The notes: generated by a model from the sequence alone, not told the origin. A stretch of DNA of 64,000 nucleotides from Thuidium tamariscinum (GCA_947034885.2 OX344750.2:7298501-7362500); one strand, 5' to 3'; counted from the stretch's first letter, positions 50,398 to 62,287 are shown. Numbers and translations are program-made.

Positions 50398-52077
50398 ATG
50401 GCCGATGCGCCGACTGTCCCCCTCGCTCGCAACGTCACCGCCCACTGCTGCTCGTCTTGCACGTGCTCCGGCGTCGACGCGGGATCGAACTTGCACTTGC
50501 CCCGCAACAACAGCAACAGCAGCGAAGCCAGCGTCGGCACAGGCACCAGTCGCTTGTTGCCCGTGGGCTCCGAGAACAGCGGTGGCAGCGTTCGATCGGG
50601 GGCTAGGTACCGTGGAGGGCTTGCGAGCCCGACAGGATCCGGAGGAGGTCCGCCACCGCCACCCGTGAATGGGCAGCACGTGCAAGTGGACGTGGGTGGG
50701 AGTGTGAAAGTTTGTGGGGGGTCGAATTCCGATAGTGACGCTTTCGAGGAGGAGGAAGAAGAGCTTTGTCCTGCCGACGTGGTGGCGACGAACTTGGAGG
50801 AGCTCAACAGTGGGCGCTACCAGAAGCTGAAACTCGCGTTCGACGACTGGGAGAAGACGTTCGAGTACTTCCAGAAGCGGCGGGAGTACAAGGAGGCGCA
50901 ACGGGACGCGATTCGGAACGAGATTTACCAGGTCATTGGATTTTACGTCGTGTTCCAGGGGGTGATTTTCACGGCCGTGGCGCAGGCGTCCGTGTTGCAT
51001 TGTAGAAATTGGTGGACGTCGTTTCTGTTGTCACTGCTCTCGTCGCTGGTGACCATTGGGGTCGTGCTGCAGAAGTTGTCCGAGTTCTGGGCGTTGGAGA
51101 CCACCATTGCGAGCGTGAAAAGCTCCGCCAAGGTACCTATCGTTTTGTTGTTGTTGCTGCTGTTTCACCCCTTCCTTCTTGGAATCGGGGGTTTCAGTGT
51201 TGGAGTTTAAGGAATGGGTTTGTCTCGGGTGTCCTCTCGAACGTCTTAGGCCTGTGCGAGCTAGAATTCTTGAAGTGGAAGCGATCGACTGCACATTCAG
51301 AGCGAGAACCGTTCAAATTCTCGTTTGAGTACTAGGTTTCAGAAATGGTGGGGACAGATGTAGATTCGGGAATCTTTTCTGCAAGATGTCTTTATTAGAG
51401 ACATCTTTGATCAGGAGACATGTAGGGGTGCCTGTGTATACTGCAAGGGTGGTGGGGGTCCCCGGCTCTACATTCTAATCAAACGGGGTTTCGAACATGG
51501 AGCTATTAGGGTTTAGAGCCATCGAAATGAACATCCCCCCTAAGATTTTGTCTTTTCTACGAACTTAATCTTGCTTCGAAAACAATCAGTGCCTGATCTT
51601 CCATAGCCATCACATCAAAGAGGTTTTGCGGGGATCACATCTATCAATGTGGGGAGTTCGAGCCAATTCGCGAAACCAAGAATGGTCTCTGGACAGGGTT
51701 GAAACTTCCACAACTTCCACTATCACATGTCCGAATATTTAGGATTAATAAATCGGTGGGGGATTTTCTTGATAATTGACGCTGTGAATGTCCCACTACC
51801 GCCAAGGCGTTCACCTCAGCTAGAATCTAAGTTCTTTTCCTTGTGTGTACAGGTTTTGCAAACCAGGATCAACGAAGTGAAACTGAACGTTGGACCCAGA
51901 TTTTTCGATTTCAAGAAGAATGCCAAAGACGGCAAGTGCAAGGACTTGATCGTACCTGGATTCGCAGTGCAGCTGTACAGATTCACAGTCATTTCGGTAC
52001 TCCTCTGCTTCTCTGTCCTATTCCTCGTTTCCAGCTGGCGTATCCTCTGCAAATACGGTCCCGGTCCAAATCCCTGA
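50398..52077 (+). CDS. Three-TM membrane protein, family not recognised
   Basis: Exons 50398-51132 and 51853-52077 give 319 residues. Residues 1-120 are low complexity (Ser, Gly, Pro, then an acidic run DAFEEEEEELCP) and probably disordered and cytosolic. A charged segment follows (YQKLKLAFDDWEKTFEYFQK and REYKEAQRDAIRNEI). Then come two hydrophobic segments (about IGFYVVFQGVIFTAVAQA and FLLSLLSSLVTIGVVLQ) and, in exon 2, a third (FTVISVLLCFSVLFLVSSW) near the C-terminus. I do not recognise the family. The stop is 13 bp upstream of the next ORF's ATG, which is unusually tight for a plant genome. GC content is much higher than in the flanking DNA. Confidence 0.8.
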
Positions 52078-52090
52078 CTAGTTTACAGCC

Positions 52091-52486
52091 ATGAGCCACA
52101 CGGAGATTATCAATAAGACCGGGAAGGCGCTGAAACTGAAGGTGGGCAACAACCTGGTGTTCACAGACTTAGCCATCGTGCCGAAAGACAGCTCGCACAA
52201 AGTGTACGTCGATCCCAATGCGACCTACCAAGAGTATCTGATGGGCAAGGACCGCAATGGACGACCCTTGATCATCAGCTCCGACGACTGCGCCGACAAC
52301 AAGTCCATCACGGTGAAGGAAGACAGCGACGGCAACTTCCTCACCGAGAAGAAGTCCCGGAACTCCAACTCCAAAGCTGCGGGGCTGTCGTCCGCACCCA
52401 GCTCTTCCAGCAGAGCTGCAGGTCCCACGAAGGCCGGGGGTTCCAAGTTCTGGAAGTTCATGAACAGTTTCAGGTCCAGTAATTAG
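52091..52486 (+). CDS. Small plant protein of unknown function (INKTG...VDPNATYQEY type)
   Basis: 131 residues in one exon, from MSHTEIINKTGKALKLKVGN to a Ser/Ala-rich tail ending FMNSFRSSN. The middle (VYVDPNATYQEYLMGKDRNG then IISSDDCADNKSITVKEDSD) resembles a domain I recall from uncharacterised plant proteins, sometimes attached to membrane proteins; I do not trust a family number. No signal peptide or TM segment. It is in a different frame from the upstream ORF, with no room for a normal intron or promoter between them. It is therefore either translated from a dicistronic mRNA or expressed from a promoter inside the upstream gene. Confidence 0.75.
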   Translation: MSHTEIINKTGKALKLKVGNNLVFTDLAIVPKDSSHKVYVDPNATYQEYLMGKDRNGRPLIISSDDCADNKSITVKEDSDGNFLTEKKSRNSNSKAAGLSSAPSSSSRAAGPTKAGGSKFWKFMNSFRSSN

Positions 52487-52696
52487 GATTTGGATCAAGG
52501 CGTGGCAGAGGTTGTTGCACGAAATTAAAGCCTTGGGTTATGCTAAGTATGGAAAGCCACAGAATATGTAGGGAACTTGCTTGCATTGGTGGAGTACTCA
52601 ATTCCTTGTGAAACTTCTATTATATATTTCACTTGAATTTTTGTTTAATGTGCACAAGAATATTGTATTGATGAATCTTCTCGTTCAGTGTTTTGT

Positions 52697-52750
52697 CGGT
52701 GTTTGGACTTTCGGTGTTTGGACTTCAGTGTTTGGACTTCAGTGTTTTGA
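52697..52750. repeat. Minisatellite, about 14-15 bp x 4
   Basis: CGGTGTTTGGACTTT, CGGTGTTTGGACTT, CAGTGTTTGGACTT and CAGTGTTTTGAGG are consecutive. It lies about 200 bp downstream of the small ORF, probably in its 3' flank. Confidence 0.85.
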
Positions 52751-53629
52751 GGGTGCGCGCTCCTTCGATGTGAGTTTACGAAGTGTGGGTCGTGGGATCT
52801 AGTCAAAAAATCGGTTTAGTCAAGTTTCCGGGTCTACGAATTGTTTACATGCTTGTTGAGCCTGGATGTCAGGTTAAAAATTTTGAAGTGTTGATCCTTC
52901 ACTGCACAAACTGGCCTTCAACTGAAGCAGTATTCAGACAACGAGATTGTTTAGGATAATTAAAGATGCCGCCCCCATCTCCAGCTGTTGTTTACTTGCG
53001 TCTTGTACTCTGCAAGTGAAAACATATTTTGATGGCGGTGACAAGTTTCTCTTGCGTGTGAAGAGTAGGGTACGGGGATCCAATTGCTGGAAAGTTCTAA
53101 TAATTGAGGTCTCGTTCAAACTATACAAAAATACCACCAAATCCACCGCATCATTTCCAAAAAGATACCCATGACTCCCAGCATCCGTACATTCATGTTG
53201 AATATGTACAAGAAAAGTTTGCAACTCTCATGCAACCCAAGAAACTACTTGCCCATGTCCAATTGGATGGGGGCGCATCCACGCATATTCCACTTGCGCA
53301 AGTGGACAAATAGACTCCACAGTAGCGTTAGCCTTACCGCCAATGAATTAGGTTCGGTCAGATTATGTTCATCAATTACATTCATCAGTTAATGGTTGAG
53401 TACTCCAGTGTCGGTGGCCTGACGGATGAGAATCTGTATAATCATCATCATCCTCAGGATGGATGGATGATGGTGACCTTTTAGGCAGATTCGTCCGAGT
53501 GCAAGCACACAGTGACAGCAGTGAGTCAAGAGTACAGTAATTTAGTTACCAAGAATGAAACAAAATTTGTTAATATGTGAGAACAAACTACAAAATTTGT
53601 TCGAACCAAAGTTTTAGTGAGCAATGTAT

Positions 53630-54080
53630 TGCATAATTAGGTAATGTCATTGAGCTGACAGGTCCTCTCAAAACAAGCATCAGGTTGTTGGCGGCCGTAT
53701 TTTGCTTTCAACTTGGAAGTTTTAGACAAGCAAAACCCACTCCCTACCCATATAAATGTAGTTGTCGAATTTTTAGCCTCTGAAAAAGACAGAATGTTCT
53801 TCCTAATTCCTTGGAACATAGGAACAATCAGCCTAGCTCTAACCTGAGTAAAGTACAAGAAGTATATTCTTCCTAATTCATTATATTAATGGCGTAATAT
53901 TCAAAATACATACGTTGTGCTCGTTACGTTGGTTTACATCGATAGTCAAAGAATCGAACAGATCAAACCCATGGTAAGTCACCAATCAAGGACGGAGAAG
54001 CTGCCAACATCAATTGCAGACGACATAGTTATCAACACTAACAATTTGTGAAAGAAAACGACCAATGTACTGTACTTTAC
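53630..54080. repeat. Direct repeat, copy 1, downstream of the SLC44-like gene
   Basis: It matches 58560-59020 in the same orientation. Shared blocks are TTCCTTGGAACATAGGA, AATATTC-AA-ACATA, GGAGAAGCTGC, ATTAACACTAA-AAT, TGTGAAAGAAA and ACCA-TGTAC. The two copies are about 4.85 kb apart and bracket the transporter gene. Confidence 0.75.
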
Positions 54081-54315
54081 AGAAATAGAATTGAGGCCGA
54101 AAAACAAAAGAACAGTCAAGGTCTCATAGATAATTATATGATGCACTTCTTCTTCAAACTGAAATACTTCAGCCGATCCACTTCGCAGGAAAACTGAACG
54201 TGTGTTTAAAGCTTGAAGCTCCCAACTGAAATCAGCCCGCTTTCATTGACGTATAGATCTCCATTTGACGCCTCAAATTGGCAGGATGACAGCGGTGCAC
54301 CTCAGATGCGGCAAA

Positions 54316-57300
54316 CTAAGCTCCATCTTCAGGCAATGAAGGTGGGATGGCCAGGAGTGCATGACAAACCTCGGGCTTTGAAATCTCCCCAACGTCCTTC
54401 TCCATTGCATAACAGAGATACACCGTGCTAGAGACACAAGAGATTCCGGAAAATGTTGATGACAGCCAAAATAATATTAGAGGACAGCATATTAACACGC
54501 TAATCAGAAATTTCGTCTCCGAATCTACATGTGAAAAACACTCCAGCACCGCATAGACCTGCAGCATGAATGCAAACAAACAACACGGAGCTTCAGCATC
54601 CAAATCCAAATCTAAACAGATTCATCCACTTCCACACCCCTCAATAACTGTATGGTAATCTGGGCAAAAATCAATTGTGAAAATAGATGCCAACTGTTTG
54701 GAAAATTGTTGATTTCTCAGAAAAAATCTGCACAGCAAAAGTCCAAGGCTTACGATACAAGGTACCCAGGGCCGTAGGTTTCTGTAACACCTAACCACAT
54801 GACCCAATTCTGCCAAATTGTAGGAGAGCAAGTCAATGTAAAATGTCAATATAAACCGATTCAAAATCTCTTCTTATACGACACCGACTTCAACAATAAC
54901 ATCAATATTGGACAGTCGGAGATTAGTGTTCTCCAATGAAGGTAGTCAATATTGATCTTGTCGGAATTGGGACCATGTTTGGTTTTACAATTCCCTACCC
55001 TATTGCTACAATATTGTTGGGCTAATTTATCAGCCCCATACAATCACAAAAATCAACCTTGAGTCGAAATGGAAACCTCAATCTACTAACAACTTGGCAA
55101 ACAAACACATTCAATGGGATGCCAGTATTCAACTAGCAACAGTTTTGATGTAGGGTTGCATGAGAAATCAAATAAACTTCGCATATTTTAGTCTCCTATA
55201 GATTACCATTATTGTTCAAAAATTCATTAATGGAGAGGAATTAATGAGCATTGAAACAACTTACAACAAGTGCTTGAAGAAGAGTGCATATGAGGACCAT
55301 CTTCATAAGTGTTTCAACTACTGCATAATGGAGAGGCCCCTCGCTTGTGATAGAGGAAGGTAGTGAAGTCCGTTGCAAGAGATTGTGTACTTTCTTTGAA
55401 GACTCCCAAAAGCTTTCCCCTGAGATACTTGCATAGGTGGAAGCAAATATGGGATTATTCTCTGGAAACTGGGACATTCGTAAAAAGCATCCCCGAAAGA
55501 GGCTTGATTGGCGGTTGCTATTTAATACTCGATGACTTATCTTTTTTAAACGTCCTGCTAGTTGAATAAACATAGTGGTGACAATTGTACCCCCGAAGCA
55601 TACCGTTCCAAATGACGGCCCATATGCATTCCTGTCATTACAATGTGATTAGAAAATGTGAAAGAAATGTGCGTTGGCAAGTGTCAAGCACGTTCATCTA
55701 AAATGAACATTGCCCAAAACCCAACACCTAAAATGCAACACCAAACTTGTTCATATTTAGTCCAAATAATTTATGCTAAAAGTATGTTGAAATCCTCTTT
55801 CAATTGCCATAAGACCCAATGAAAATATCAGTGTACATGTTTAATAACAATAACTATTATAATAAGTAGTAATTAGTGACACTATAAGGGCAAATATCTT
55901 GAAATCTCTAAAGAAATGAATTGCAACTACAGCTTTCTGATTTAACACTTGAGCATCTATAGTTCTTACCAATAAACTTTTGGATGTTTTTTGGAGCCAG
56001 TTGGGAGTCCAAAGTTCTGTTAGTATGCATGTTCTGGAAACTATATGAATAAACAACAAATTTTCAAATTGTCGAAGACAAGTTGGTTTTGGAAACAAGT
56101 CACAATTACTTAGGTGCACCTACTTCAAACTTGGACAAACAGTAAGTCGTGTAATATCTATTTCTTTACAGACAAAGACAAGTATCTGGTACCGGTACAC
56201 TACTGTACAATACCTTAGAGAGCGCTTGATGTTGCTAGTGGTGGCGGAGCCCGTCGGTGCAAAGTACCAGTGCGAGACAGTGCCACCCTCTACGAGTCGT
56301 GGAAGACCAAGTGACACCAACAGCACCCAAAATGCCGTGAAGCCTACCATATAAGAACCCAAACATTGAAAAATCCAGTTAATAATGACCAAAACTAGGT
56401 ATCCATTGATGAACAATCTCCATAAATTTCTGTACATGAAATCAAGCACTCACTCCCAGGTTATCCAATTTGAAAAAATAGTGCAAATTAGACAATTTTC
56501 CTGAGCAAGTGGATCAACCAACCTAATGCCAAGTCCAACGGACTTTGCATGCATGATCCCAAACCTGATCCAGGAGAAAAGTTTCAGAGCCAAGAAGAAC
56601 TTACTTGCGAAAGTGATATAAGCATAGACCCATCCCGGACGCTTTGCCCAGCAGCACGGACTTCCAGTGGCAAGCTCACATCCCTTCATCGGATCACTCA
56701 CAACATGAAAATCCGGGACTATCTCCCCAACATTGAGCGCATTCCACATAAAGGTAAGAATGGGTCCGTTCACAAACAGCATCCATCCCATCAGCATCAT
56801 CGGATTCACAATCAAAAGCCCAAAATGCTCCTCCAAGAATTTCGTCGACATGCTCAGCGACCGCACTCCATTCTCAAAATAGCTTCCGTTCCAATTCTTC
56901 CAAAGCTCGTAAGCCAGCCTAGCTGACCCAACTGGCATAGCCACCAAGAGAACAATCCGCTTCCACAAGGGCCCCAACGTTGCGCAGCCGTCGTCAAGGA
57001 CGCCGCTCAGACACCACGAGAACAAGGAGACGCAGATCACGAGTGGCAAGAGGGCAGCTATGCCCGCAGACAGTAAAACCATGGGGCGTGTGCAACGACG
57101 CAAGAGGGAGGTGAGCAAGAGGCTGAGTGGGAATGTGAGTACTAGAGAAGTGAAGAGGGCGATGGCTATCGCGGTGACAACTGCAGAAGCAGAATCAGGA
57201 TCTTCTGGAACTGTCTGTTGTTGTGTGACTTCGCATTTACTGGTGGTGGGGTTGAAGTGGGAAAGGCGCAGTTTGGTGTCCAAGTTGATGGTGTCTGTGA

Positions 57301-57502
57301 GTGTAGAGGCGATAATGCCAAATATGAAGATGGTGAGAACGGTGGCGAGGAAGAGGAAAGTGAAGATGGTGTCACGGTAGGGTCTTTCGGATCCTGCGGA
57401 GAAGAGTGTCTGTAAGGGCGAGGCTTCTTGTTTCAGCTTGCTGGAGGTTTGGGTTTGGTCATGTAACAGCGGCTCTTGGGATTCGGCATGGGTGGATTCC
57501 AT
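54316..57502 (-). CDS. Choline transporter-like protein (SLC44/CTL family)
   Basis: Exons 56605-57502, 56214-56343, 55265-55631 and 54316-54558 join to 545 residues. The N-terminus is cytosolic (MESTHAESQEPLLHD). TM1 is TIFTFLFLATVLTIFIFGII, followed by an extracellular loop and further TM segments (AVVTAIAIALFTSLVLTFPL; VLLSAGIAALLPLVICVSLF). The SLC44 hallmarks are LPRLVEGGTVSHWYFAP, SFGTVCFGGTIVTTMFIQL, NPIFASTYASISGESFWES and, near the end, STVYLCYAMEKD. Family members are plasma- or endomembrane proteins linked to choline or ethanolamine transport; in plants CTL1 affects membrane trafficking and phloem development. The ATG at 57502 gives a typical N-terminus; an in-frame ATG about 26 codons upstream is less likely. 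Exon 1 must end at GCAA|GTAAGT (56605), not at the longer open frame's end. Confidence 0.88.
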
Positions 57503-59230
57503 GGTTGTTGACTGAGCGTCGTAGATAGAGTTAGAATTCACCGTTAGAAACATAATGGACCGAAAAAGGCTTCCATTCAACGAGGAGGCTCAAAAGCATA
57601 GTATACCGATATTGTACCAGGTCACCAGCCCAAGCATTAGAAAGAAATGACCAACGATCTCTTCACAAGCAAAGCTCACTCCCAAAGCATACGCGTGTCT
57701 CAAGGACACGAATTCATTACCTCCTTTGTACTAAACCCTAGGCAAACTTGAGCTACCGACAGGCGACAGCTATGGGGGTGATGAAACCATGCACACAGAC
57801 TTCACTAAGGTGTGCTCTGAATTAATTAGTGCATGTAATTGGACTAATTGAACTCTAGGCTTCAATTACAAGACGAGACAATCAAAGCAGTCTACATTAC
57901 GGGTGCACAAGGTGCTAGAGAATTCACAAAATGCACACCGACAGGAGTTCGACACATAGAATGGCTCCCGAAAACAAACAACTCCGACGACAGAAGTAGC
58001 TGGCGCAAGTTGAAATAATGAAACTCGTACCTTGCAATTATAGTTCTCAAACTCCTTGATCTCCATGGCAACCCTTCCGTTCAAATCACCCTCGGTTTGA
58101 ACAGTTGCTCCCACCTTCGAATCCACCGGCTATTCTGTTATCGGATAAGCTTATATTGCCGTGCAGTGTACGAAGGATCTGCCCTAGCTCCAACACTACA
58201 GTACCGGTGTTGCTTGTGATTCAGCAAGGTACAGGCCAGGGACAAATAATTGTCCAAATTCAAAGATTTCCGGGTGATCCCAATAGGTAAATCCTTGAGT
58301 CGTCGATCAAGGTACTGTAGAATTTTTGTTCTAGGTTGAATCGGTCGGTCGGTCCGACGATTATTCAATGACTTTGACTTCCATTGCCCGATTGATCGAC
58401 TGATTTGAGTGGTTGGATTGAAGTATGTTGCTCGCTGTCGGCCTCCGAGAGGCTGGTGTACAACGCAATTTTCAACGCAGGCGAGATCCGAGTTGAAGAC
58501 GAGCGTCACTGGCAGCGAAATTCTTTTGTACTTTTCCGTACCGCGTATTACATGAAGCGCTTCGTCATATAAGTCGAAGGTTGTTGAATCTTTACCCCTA
58601 AAAGCCTAGTTGTTGACTTTTTAGCACCTGGTAAAGGTAGAATATTCTTCTTCTTTCCTTGGAACATAGGAGCCTGGCTCCAACTTGGATAAGAAGTATC
58701 TTCCATTATTCAATGCTAGGCATGGCCTAATATTCGAACACATATATTTTGCTCACTTAGTTGCGTCGGTTGATATGGATAGTCCAGCCTTCAGGAGCAG
58801 GTTTCGAAAAAAATATAGAATTCAGCATGCCCCTCCACCTGTTCGATCGTTCTTTCAGCTTGACAGTGGCACATTACGATTCATGACGGGCATGTCTGCA
58901 CAGCACAAGAGAAATGAAATCACCAACTAAGGAGAAGCTGCGTAAGATTAATTGCCTGCAGGCGACATTGTTATTAACACTAATAATATGTGAAAGAAAC
59001 AACCAGTGTACAATGCATAAACAAGCTTAGTTTAACTGATAACGATATTCATTGAAATCGATAATCGCTGCGAACTTGTAAGATCCATGCTCATGGTCTA
59101 TAACTTCTTGTCAACGTGTCAATCTAATCATCTGAGTACTTGTTCTAGCTCTCTAATACTCGATGGGTCAATTAGAATTCTAGTATTTGTGGAAAGAGTG
59201 TTGCCCTCTCCGTCGGGAACCAGTTGAATT
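57503..59230. other. 5' flank of the SLC44-like gene
   Basis: A short open stretch on the minus strand (ATG at 58064, MEIKEFENYNCK, then a donor-like AAG|GTACGAG) could be a 5' exon of the transporter transcript or of an unknown gene. The repeat copy at 58560-59020 fills much of the rest. Confidence 0.4.
58560..59020. repeat. Direct repeat, copy 2, upstream of the SLC44-like gene
   Basis: Diverged copy of 53630-54080, same orientation. See copy 1 for shared blocks. Confidence 0.75.
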
Positions 59231-59374
59231 CACAGGGAGATTATTTGGGTTTACTACGTAGTGAAGTCACTACCATTACCACATTCAAAGTGGTAAAATC
59301 AGTATAAAAACCACTTTCAAAGTGGTAATGGTAGTGAGTTTACCATCATAGTAAACTCAAATAATCTCTCTGTG
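59231..59374. mobile_element. 144-bp fold-back MITE
   Basis: It begins CACAGGGAGATTATTTGGG and ends CAAATAATCTCTCTGTG. The inner arms also pair (CACTACCATTACCAC with GTGGTAATGGTAGTG), so nearly the whole element can fold into a hairpin. The CAGGG-type end suggests hAT, but I could not confirm an 8-bp target duplication. Confidence 0.75.
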
Positions 59375-59883
59375 GAAATTGGCCTCTGGTAGGCATTCAA
59401 AAGCCTAGTCCACTCCAGTCCTTGACTGCACGAACAAAAATGCACATTCTCACATGCAGCTCCTCACCATCAACAAAATGATCCCCATGCATTTTTGAAT
59501 AGTAACGATCGACACGATCAACGCTTCTTGTACACACACGGTTTGAGATCAGGCCAATTGAATGATTGGCTTCTTTCCAGACTTGTCCCCCAGTACATCA
59601 CCAAAGCAATGCTAGAAAGATGAGAAAAAGGAACTAAAACAACCTCAGAAGATAAACCCTACTACGAATCAGCATACTCAAGAGAGTTATGTCAAGCAAC
59701 ACCACTCATACAAAGATCACTGGAAGGAAGGGTAATGATAGCAAGCGCGAACATCTAAATTAGTAGAAAAGAGAAAAAATCTTCATCTTGCAATTGCTAC
59801 TCATGTAGCATCGGCATTTGAAACTAAGAATGTAGCCCAAAGAAGTAACATTGTATAGTTCAAGAAAGAGGAGGATGGGGATG

Positions 59884-61683
59884 GATACTGACGCAACTCT
59901 CCAGTTAACTGTTTCGTGAATGTAAACATAATAAACATCTTGTTCTTGTCATCCTGCCAGGAACAAAAGACACTGCGCATCAAGAAGCACTAGGTAGCAA
60001 ACAGAAAACACAAAAATTACCGCACAGCTACTGACACCATTTCAAATAAACAAAAATAGCACTAGTGGCAGCGTTTCTATTAAAAATCCAACCACTCCTG
60101 ACAAGCACCTGTCATTAGAGCTTGTAATAGAGCTTATGACAAAGTACAACAGAAGAGAAAGCATTACTTAAAACATACAGGAGCAAAACCTTGACGATTG
60201 ATAGAAATCCCATCTACAAACTAGCTGGGAGAAGCACCACCATAACTGGATCAAAAGCGACTTTTGACCTGTGCTGTCAGCAAGAATTCCCTTTACAAAA
60301 CATACCCATACTAGGACGAAGGAATGGAAGTCGAAGCAAGCTGGCCGTGCTTCTTTGAGAAAATTGTATTATCCACATTCTGCGCCTACTTTTCCAATCC
60401 CAAGATGCAAGATTTAGTCCTAAGGAACGTTCATTCAATACATTTCAGAAACTCATGAACATTACATGTATTTGAAATGCATGTCATCTGTATGCCCTTG
60501 TTTATAGAGATGTTAACACAAGTAACACGTTAAGTTGATGGAGAGATTAAGATACCATGATTTCAGTACACGATGTGCTTTCTTGAGAAAGCTTGGGTAG
60601 TCCACTCCCATCAGCAACTGTAAGCAGAAAACAGCAACATCGACAGAACCTTTCTCCAAGAGAGTCTGCAAGTAACGAGAACGATTGGCAATCAAAGATC
60701 AACCATTACAGGAACTCAAACAAATGTGCATTGAAACTTCAAATTCCCCTATGACTCACTTTCGCCATGTTGCTGCAAGTGACAACAGTATTGTCACAGG
60801 CTGCAAGTTAAGGTCCAGCGAGTAAACTTTGTTCTTCACACCTTTAGAAAGTCTTGCATCCGCTGCGTTGAGGGTAAGGCAATTCAGGGTAAGTAATCTA
60901 ACGTCTGGCTTAGCAAATGATATAAGTTTTAGTTCAAACTGGTCTCGACAATAACCAAGCAGTAACGAAGTTACCCTTCTCTGGTTTCAAACCTGGCACA
61001 CGAATAGCAAGGTAAAGAGCTCATTCAAGGAGTCTTTTGCACATTGGGGATATGCATTATTGTGAAGCAGACAAAAAGTACGGATGCTGTCCTCAGAACG
61101 ATTCGCTAATAAATAAAACTGGATCCCTAACTTCATCACCTATAGACTTGATAATTGAGGTCTTCAAGAACGAGGACTCACCACACCCAAAGTCTGCAAC
61201 GACCAAATCGGTACTACAAGCATTGAGCCAACCCATGACTACCTGAACTGGCAACTTAGGCCAATGCGACATCTGCTCTTCATATCCTGCATGATACTGT
61301 GTACGAAATCAACGACAGGATCACAACATTCTCCAACATTTGACACTATCCAGGACGTAATTTTGAAGCACCTCCGGCCATTCTTGCAAGAAACGCATGG
61401 CGTTAACAGGAGAGATTAATTCTCAGACATTATTCCTTAGATATAATTATTCAAACAGACGACTTATTACCACCTAATTAAAATTAATAGCTTCGCTCTG
61501 CGCTTAAGTACTCCATACGCATTCACAGAGCAATAGCCTACTCCAAATTAAGCGTCGCAAGAAATTCAGAACTGACTCCAGTGAAACAAACTGATTCTTG
61601 TGACTAGAGTACCTCCGACATTACGTCTTACCAGCTGAAAAGCACCTTCATCTTTCTGAAATAGCTCAAGAGCTTCCTCTCCT
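59884..61683 (-). pseudogene. RRP8-like rRNA methyltransferase, decayed
   Basis: Exon remnants: 61632-61683 (RGEEALELFQKDEGAFQL), 61182-61296 (YHAGYEEQMSHWPKLPVQVV then VVADFGCG), 60760-60862 (DARLSKGVKNKVYSLDL then, in another frame, TVVTCSNMAK), 60556-60665 (GSVDVAVFCLQLLMGVDYPS), about 60204-60295 (FLLTAQVKSRF, stop, SSYGGASPS, stop, FVDGIS) and about 59884-59953 (DDKNKMFIMFTFTKQL). The order and motifs are those of the Rossmann-fold methyltransferase RRP8, which methylates a 25S/28S rRNA adenine in the nucleolus. Against function: no N-terminal exon was found, there is a frameshift inside 60760-60862, and there are two nonsense codons (TGA and TAG) in the conserved exon near 60250. Most splice sites are still good, so the decay is probably recent. 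Confidence 0.7.
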
Positions 61684-61742
61684 CTGTTCACACATAACCA
61701 CATGCATCAAGTGAGAATGCTGTTATCCTCAAACAGCGTTTT

Positions 61743-61935
61743 TTAACCCTAAAACGACCAAGAGGATCAAATTCGACCTAGAATTTATCCTAGCACTATT
61801 GAGGAGGTCATATGAAAATGCTTTTCAGTTCAATGTTCTTCACTTGATTCCAGTGATAAAAAACCTGACCTCTACAATATGATCAATCAAACTGCTCATA
61901 TACTAACCATGAATTCTTGGTCTCCTACGAGTTCA
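61743..61935. mobile_element. TTAA-type MITE, right end decayed
   Basis: TTAA at 61743-61746 is followed by CCCTAAAACGACCAAGA. About 190 bp on is CATGAATTCTTGGTC, the inverse of the left arm and matching CATGAATTCTTAGTACG at the right end of the MITE at 4439-4670. The right target site is not intact (TTCA). It sits between the RRP8 remnant and the snoRNA cluster. Confidence 0.6.
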
Positions 61936-62043
61936 GAAGATACCACAACTGATCAATAAATCTAAATGATACAGCCACCCAAATATCATCCAAATATCAT
62001 CCACGGATGAATTTCATCTCCTTGAGCCCTAAAATCCTTCGCA

Positions 62044-62051
62044 AAACCCTA
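62044..62051. promoter_or_regulatory. Telo-box upstream of the snoRNA cluster
   Basis: AAACCCTA, about 240 bp upstream of the first snoRNA. Telo-boxes are common in promoters of plant snoRNA and ribosomal-protein genes. A second run of this motif on the other strand (TAGGGTTTAGGGTTA) lies near 62262. Confidence 0.45.
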
Positions 62052-62287
62052 CATAAAGCTGCCCTCGTGCCGGAGGTGTATTATCTGTAGGCTTCGCTTT
62101 CACTGCGACGATGGCTGATAGGGTTTGCGCTCTTAGTCTGGCGTTTGAGTCTTCTCTTGTTGCTTGCGGTCTTCAGTTATCCTTCGGCATAGCCTTCGTT
62201 ACGACAGTAATTTCCTTTTCCGAGTTTATAGTCTCCAGATTGCTGTTTCTCAGACTTTGTTAGGGTTTAGGGTTACTCTTCTTTGGG

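Noticed and set aside
50380..51000. 206-codon minus-strand ORF opposite the membrane-protein gene
   Set aside because: A shadow of the GC-rich coding exon; the plus-strand frame has TM structure and correct splice sites.
56450..56604. Extension of SLC44-like exon 1 to the stop near 56450
   Set aside because: The donor GTAAGT at 56604 gives the right phase and joins YITF directly to FTAFWVL as in the family; the extension would shift the frame.
57060..57380. 106-codon plus-strand ORF
   Set aside because: Antisense to the SLC44-like first exon; basic, low-information translation.
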